Source: Lumbricus terrestris
Lineage: Eukaryota > Annelida > Clitellata > Crassiclitellata > Lumbricidae
DNA: 64,000 nt
Direction of reading: 5' to 3'
Assembly: GCA_949752735.1 (NCBI GenBank)
Contig: OX457037.1
Coordinates: 21,035,039 to 21,099,038, forward strand
The position numbers and the translations under genes are program-made. Shown piece after piece: positions 39,640 to 46,900 of this stretch. The stretch's first letter is position 1. Every line of letters starts with the position of its first letter. The notes beneath the pieces were generated by a model. The model ran no database searches, was not told the origin of the DNA, and was given only the letters and a program-made list of their open reading frames with translations.

Positions 39640-42600
39640 GGGCACGTATGTATACTATGTATGCATGTATATAAATGAATAGTTGCTCTACGTATAATTA
39701 TGTGTATTATTTTCAGGATAATCTTCTTTGGTTTGATGCTATATGGTTTTGCCATGTTGCTCTTTACCTACGCGATGTCGTTCCTTTTCGGAGAAGCATC
39801 AGTCGCATTTCTTTGGCTTACCGTCGTCTGCATTGTAACAGGTAAAAAGAGGTGTAATCGGTGTAACTGGTAAAAAAGGTGTAATCGGTGTAATCGGTGT
39901 AACAGGTAAAAAGATGTAATCGGTGGCTACAGTTTGCAAATCTTTCCGAGATTAATCGTGACGGTGACGTTGATTTGAAACGTCGCATATTTTGCCTCGA
40001 TATCGAGTTTAAAGTAATCTACTGAGAAATGGAGATGACATATTTCGAGAAAGATTGTGAAGAAATTGCAGTAACCTAGCTATCTTTAAAATATCATATT
40101 TTGCTAAGAATCATAGAATCATTCGGTACAGCCGAGCTAGTAAAAGATTTAAGCATTAGGCCTAGACTTGCCGACACACTGACATTGAAATTGCCAATAT
40201 CTAAGAATGTTTCAAGTAAATTTAGTAGCATATTAAATTTGATCATCATATGTCCCAAAGAACGCCCTAAGTTTATTTTCTCTGAAGTAGGCCTACATGT
40301 AGCAAAGTATTGTGTAGGCCTGCATTGGCCTGAGCATCTCACCTACCGCACTTTCAAAAGTCGTCCGACCCCAGCTCAGTCATTGGTGTAAGCTTATCTG
40401 TATAGTGTATAGCTCTAATTGCACTCGTAATCGCAATCGTAAACTCGAAGTTTCTAAAGCGCCACTCGAAAGCCAAGCGCGGGGCACCAGCTTATTCACG
40501 AGCGTTGCGTTGAGTTAGAAGGGTTGTCCATTAGAGTAAGCTTGGGCGTCACATTATGAACCGAGACTGCGCAGAATTATAGCACTCTTACTGTAATACA
40601 GAAACGAGTGGAGCGTATAATTGCCGTAGCGACACGGGCTGTCACGCTGGCCTTTTGTTTACTGATGATCCCTAGATTCCATCATTTTGATTTCTCCTCT
40701 AGGTCAAGCACAGTGTTCTGGGCAGTGCACCTGCCTGTCTACGGGCTCTTTACTTTAACCTTGACCTGCTGGTCATCGATCTCAGCGCTCAGCGTCTAGA
40801 GGTGATTTTGTGGTTCCCCGTGCACTCCCTCTTCCAAAAGAGAGTATCGGACTTCCTTGATCTAATCCGACATGCTTTCTCGTTATTTTAAAAAGCAATT
40901 CGTTTATAATCTCGTCAATGGAGATTAAACATAATCTTACCCTGCAGCAGTTGTAGTTTTGTTGTAATGATAAAGAGTAGGCTATGTAGCCTATGGACAG
41001 TTGACTTTTGACTAATCGTCGATTATTTGGGGGGTTGATTTCGAAAAAAACCACATTACACACGGTGGGCCAGTAGGAACACAACAACTTTGACGCCTTA
41101 TAACTTGAACAATATTTATCTGAGGGTCTTGTACAATATATCAAATTGAACATAATTATCCATTTGATCAATTTGTAGAAATTAATATCTAAGAGACACT
41201 ACTACGACGTTTTGAGATAATGCTATTAATATCCGACGTGCCATTTTCTTGCCATAAAACTGCGAGAAAAACAAAAGTCTAAAACAGAATATGTCAATTC
41301 TAAACTATCACTTAGTAGCCTACTAACAATTGATAACAATTAATACCTTGAGTGGATTTACCATCAGTCAAACAAATATTTAATTTGTCCACCACGTGCT
41401 TTAATTACTGCATCAACACGAGACGACCACTGATCGATGGCCTGAGTGCACCAGTGCTTGGGTTACTTCAGCCCAGCAGCAAACAATCGCTTCTTTCAAA
41501 GGTTCAACGTCACGTATCGGTTCTTCATAGACCAGTTGCTGAAGACAACCCCAGATCGAATAGTCAATCGGGTTTAAATCCGGATGTTCGGTGGCCAGAG
41601 TTCTCCGGTTCAATAAACTCGTTAGCGTTCCGATAGGCAACCGTATGACGTGAACGATGCGCCAGCGCTCCATCTTGCTGAAAGATGTAACAACCAACTC
41701 CAGACACTGGCAGACAGTAACTGTTGGCGAATATCACGTAGCAGTCCTCTTGCGAGTACTTTGTCGCAGTAATAAACACTGTTCACCTTAGCCTTTAGAG
41801 TGACAAAGAATGGCGCCGTCTTTACAAGCTTTGAAACAGCCAACGACACCATCACACTTCGCGAAAAGAGTTTTCTGCCCTTCAGAAGCCGATTAGGCGA
41901 AACAACACGCTTAAAGCTAACACATGACTCAAAAAGTGAATGAAACTGACAGATGAAAAGATCGTCAGAACATGGTTCACAGAAGAGAAGATTTTCACAG
42001 TTCAGACGCCAATAAACACTCAGAGCGACAGTGTGCATGCAAAAATTAGCTTTTTGGCCTATTCAGTTACAGACTTTTGGTTTTTTTCTTGCATTTTCAT
42101 GGCAAAAAAGGCGCGTCGACTATTAATAGCATTATCTCAAAACATCGTTGTAGTATATCTTAGATATTATTTTTACAAATTTATAAAATGGATAATTATG
42201 TTCAATCTGATATATTGGACAAGACGCTGAGATAAAAATTGTTGAAGTTATAAGACGTCAAAGTTGTTGCATTCCTATTGGCCCACCCTGTATAATATAT
42301 AATAACGACAACTTATTATGGCGCCGTAACTAGGTAGGCCATACCGCTACAAGAGAGCCTTGTCTGTTCCGAAATTATATCCTCTGTTCTGGCATAGACT
42401 ATGTTTTCCTATCATGCATAATTATTGTTATTTCTATGCTCGCTGGTGCCACATTGGTGGCCGAAAGCCAGCATTGCTGGACTATGTCGCATTGATCATT
42501 ATATCATGCATACTGCGTCTTGGTTAAATAATGCTATAGAATGAATGAATGAATGATTGATTGATTGAATGAATGAATGATTGAATGAATGATTGATTGA

Positions 42601-43967
42601 ATGATTGATTGAATGAATGAATAAATGAATGAGTGATTGATTGAATGAATGAGTGAGTGAATGAATGATTGAATGATTGATTGAATGATTGAATGAATGA
42701 ATGAATGAATGAATGAATGATTGATTGAATGAATGAATGAATGATTGAATGAATGGAGTGAATGATTGAATGATTGATTGATTGATTGATTGTTTGACTG
42801 ACTGACTGATTGTTTGATTGATCAATTGTTATTCCGACGAGGGATAAGCACACGAGAACTATTAAGAAGTCACCGAGTATCATAATAGCACGGTTGCAAT
42901 ATGTCATAACATAACAAAATCTGCTTTGAAGTGCTGCAGTCTGTTTTTGGAAATTTTGAAGGAATATTTGCGACCGTTATCATCTACGTACTGCAAGAAC
43001 TAGCATCAGAGAGTACCTGGACAAACATGGAGTGGATATTCTGCACCTTCTTTCCCTCTTACTGCTTCAACCTGGTTCTGAAAAACATCTACAAAAACTA
43101 CAGCGACAACAAAATCTGCGATGTCATGCTTGAACAGGGCTGTAAGTCCCTTTACTGCGTGGTCTGCAGAATCCAAGTTGTCTGCGTGTGAGATGTTTGT
43201 GTGAAATGTTTTAAAAGTCATTACTCATTAGGACCTATATCTCGATCGAATACGAAATAGGCTAAACTTGGTGTTCATACACAGACGGCTATGAATATGA
43301 ATATTTTTAAACATGTATGGCAATGGATATGTGTAGGCCTACGTAGGCATACAATGCTTGCATAAGAATGCATGTATGTGTGTAACTGTGTACGTATAGA
43401 TATAAACATGAATGTATGTATGTGTGTAATACAGTGTATGAATGTACATTAGGGTGGAGTGAAAAAAACGAAAATCAGGTAGGCCTAATCGAAAAGTAAT
43501 AGCAACCAAACGTTGCCCAATGACATGTGGTCAAGAAATGTGTAAGACGTTTTGAAAAATATTATTGTCTTCAGCCCCACCAGAGGGCCAAAGTTAAGAA
43601 AAATTGCATTTTTGAGAGAAAATTGCAGGTTTTCTTATGCAATATTCTTAGTGCAAATTAATTAACTGCCATGCAATATACCGTTGGAAAGAGCTCTTAA
43701 AACTGAAGAAAATGGCCTAGACCTATTATCTTTGAGAATAATCCCATATTTTGTAGAAGATATTAACTTTTTACCATAGCTCCTCTTCTCAACACGTCCC
43801 GAAGCCTACGCAGTATGCATGCTTCCAAGCGCGTGGAACTTTTGTTAGGAGCGGAGAAAAATAATCCATGTCGCTTGTAGCGGTTCGAAAACGAAATATT
43901 ATATCATACTGAATGTTTGTATGTGTGTATGTGTCTATGTATGTATGCATGTATGTATGTATGTATG

Positions 43968-43998
<31 letters not shown>

Positions 43999-46900
43999 GT
44001 ATGTATGTATGTTTGTTTGTATGTATGTATGTATGTATGTATGTATGTATGTATGCATGCATGTATGTATGTATGTATGTATGTATGTATGTATGTATGT
44101 ATGTATGCATGCATGTATGTATGTATGTAAGTGTATTATTGGAAATGTATGTGTATGTATGTAGGCTATGTATGTATGTGTATGTATGTATGTATGTATG
44201 TGTATGTATGTCTGTGTGTATATATGTATGTATGTATGTATGTGTGTATATGCTAAATTTAAAATTATCATCTTAGTCTCTAAGGCACAATGAGATCTTG
44301 CACCGATTATATCTAGCCGATGTAATTGGCTACTCCGGTCTCTTTCAACCTCATCACATCTCATCGTCCACTTCGTTCTTCAAACAGACATGGTCTTCTA
44401 GTTCCTCACAATAGAACATCTATGGCCCAGCCCAGGTCCTTTTCCTCAATTTGTCTCCCTTTTTTGGAAAACCTGTCATCATCTGCTCGATCTAAAATTC
44501 TACCTGGTCTAATCTCTTTCTCATTGGCAGCTTTTCTCAAAACCTATTTTAACTCTCGTTGCCTTGCGCGCTGGGAGCGCCTCTGAACGGCTCGCTACAT
44601 TAGATGCGCTTATTATAATTATTTTAATACAATAATACAATAAAAATGCTATTACACGTTTTGCTTTTCTGTTCGCAAGCAACCGTCGCACCCCTCACAC
44701 ATTGCTATTGCTACTTTTTAAGACAGCTGTGATATTGACGAAGCGGATATGGTTAGCAACTACCTATCGTGGACGTTTCCTGGTGTTGGTCGTCCCTTCG
44801 TCTTCATGTTCCTTCAAGGCTTCGCATTCTTCTTCATACTCTACATCATCGAAACCGACATCGTCGGACGTCTACTCAAGACGACGAACTCTTGCCGAGT
44901 GAGTCCAACCAGACTCAGTTTGATGAACGTTGACGGAGATGGAAAGACCAGCGAAGACTCGGATGTTGTGCTGGAGCGAGAGCGCATCCAGTCGACGCCG
45001 ATAGAGGAACTGGCGAAGACGGGCCCAGTCGTCGTCCAGAATCTGACGAAGCTCTATGGAAACTTTGTGGCCGTTAACCAATTGAGTATCGGGGTCTCTC
45101 AGAAGGAATGCTTCGGTCTCCTGGGAGTCAACGGAGCCGGAATGACAACCACCTTCAAGATGCTGACTGGAGAAATCCGACCATCCATCGGAGGCGCCTA
45201 CGTTGCTGGGTTAAGCGTCCAAGACAATCTGGCAGAGGTGCGCCAGAAGATCGGTTACTGTGCGCAGTTTGACTCCATCATCGACCAGATGACTGTTCAC
45301 GAGACGCTCTGGATGTACGCATGCGCACACGGGATTCCGCCTCAAGCTACTGAGCAGGTCATCGTCGAACTCATTGAAAGTCTGACGCTCAAGCCATACA
45401 CCAACATAAAGGCCGGAAATCTCAGGTGAGTAGGGACCTACGATTGTAAAGCCTACACCTGCAGAGATTATGTTCAAATTCGTATGCGTGACGAAAAGTG
45501 GGGAGCTCTATAATTGAACTATTAGTTTCAGTCTCTTGCTGTAGCCTTCATTTATGCAGCGTGTGTAGAAGCTGAATGCACAATAATATTCTCACGGTCT
45601 TCCTCGTCTTCGTCTTACATCCTATAGTCAAACCTACCTTAGCATACACCATCTTGTCCGAGTGCATTTTGTCGTCTGGGAGATTGGGATTCACCCTCTG
45701 TACCACCTTCTAAACCATCAGCTGATTATCTGAAAGATATTGGGCATTGGTTAATTGAACTAAAATATGTCAAGAGTTTTCAGCTGCATCGTATATGGCA
45801 TAACTAATTATTACTGTGTTGTTTTTGAACTGCGTTTGTGCCATTAATATTTTGTGAGTTTTCAACAGCGCCAGCTATTTTGACAACTAAAAAACACTGT
45901 CTTAAAAGTGGGTTTCTTTTTATGTAGTAGGCCTACACATGTTCGTTTGTGAACTTATACCCTACCTTTCACCCTTAGAAACCTTTTCAAGGATTATAGG
46001 TTACTTTGATTCACCTTTTAACCCTGCGAGTACCAGTGGGGTCAAAAATGACCCCAATCCCACTTTGACTGTACACTGCGCAAAATCTGTTCATGCAAAT
46101 TTATTTAAAATTTGTGACTTTCAAGATGTACCTAGGCTTTATCGAAATATCAATTAATATTTCCCTTGTTTATCACCAGAGGGCGCTGGCAATCTTTTAA
46201 AGCATTGAGTACCAGTGGGGTCATTTTTTACCCCAATAGCTTTTTTGAATACTTTCAATGGTATCCTTTGAAATAATTCATAATTATAATTTATAAATCC
46301 TTTCTCTAGTATTATCTGAAGAAAATCTGTGTTAGATAAATATTTATATGCCTGGTCCAACCCGATATGCGAGTCGAAATGTGAACAGTCCTCTGAGTGC
46401 TTTCCAGCTATTCATGAGATATTTTCTATGTTAGTTTTGAGCATTGAACACTCGAACACTTTGATGCAAGAAATTGTGAAATGGACAAAAAAAGAAGGTA
46501 ATCTGGTGTATGGTGATAGCTGGAAAGATGTAACTGATAAGAAATTACAGTGCTTCTTGGGCTCTCCATCTTGACAGACGTATGATCTATACAACTCTCG
46601 GAATGAATCAGTTCAACAGCTGTGGAGTGTTGAAAACAGTCATCCTCCTATCTTCAGCAAGAGCATGACAAGAACTCGCTTTCAGCAGATCTCTCGTGCA
46701 CGATGTTCCATTTGTCCAAGGGAAAAGGATAAAAAGGCCAGCATAATCTGTGTAGCCTGTACATGCAATGTGTACAAGAAACATACCCAGGATACATGCA
46801 TGAACTGTAAGCTGTAACTGCAATGACCAGATATTTTCTATGTTAGTTTTGAGCATTGAACACTCGAACACTTTGAACATTAAAACATACCTATAACTAT

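Noticed and set aside
42499..42907. Minus-strand frames of 108-127 codons rich in S-F-I-H-S
   Set aside because: Produced by the (TGAA/TGAT)n microsatellite.
43789..44364. 191-codon minus-strand frame rich in T-Y-I-H and similar plus-strand frames
   Set aside because: Produced by the (TATG)n microsatellite.
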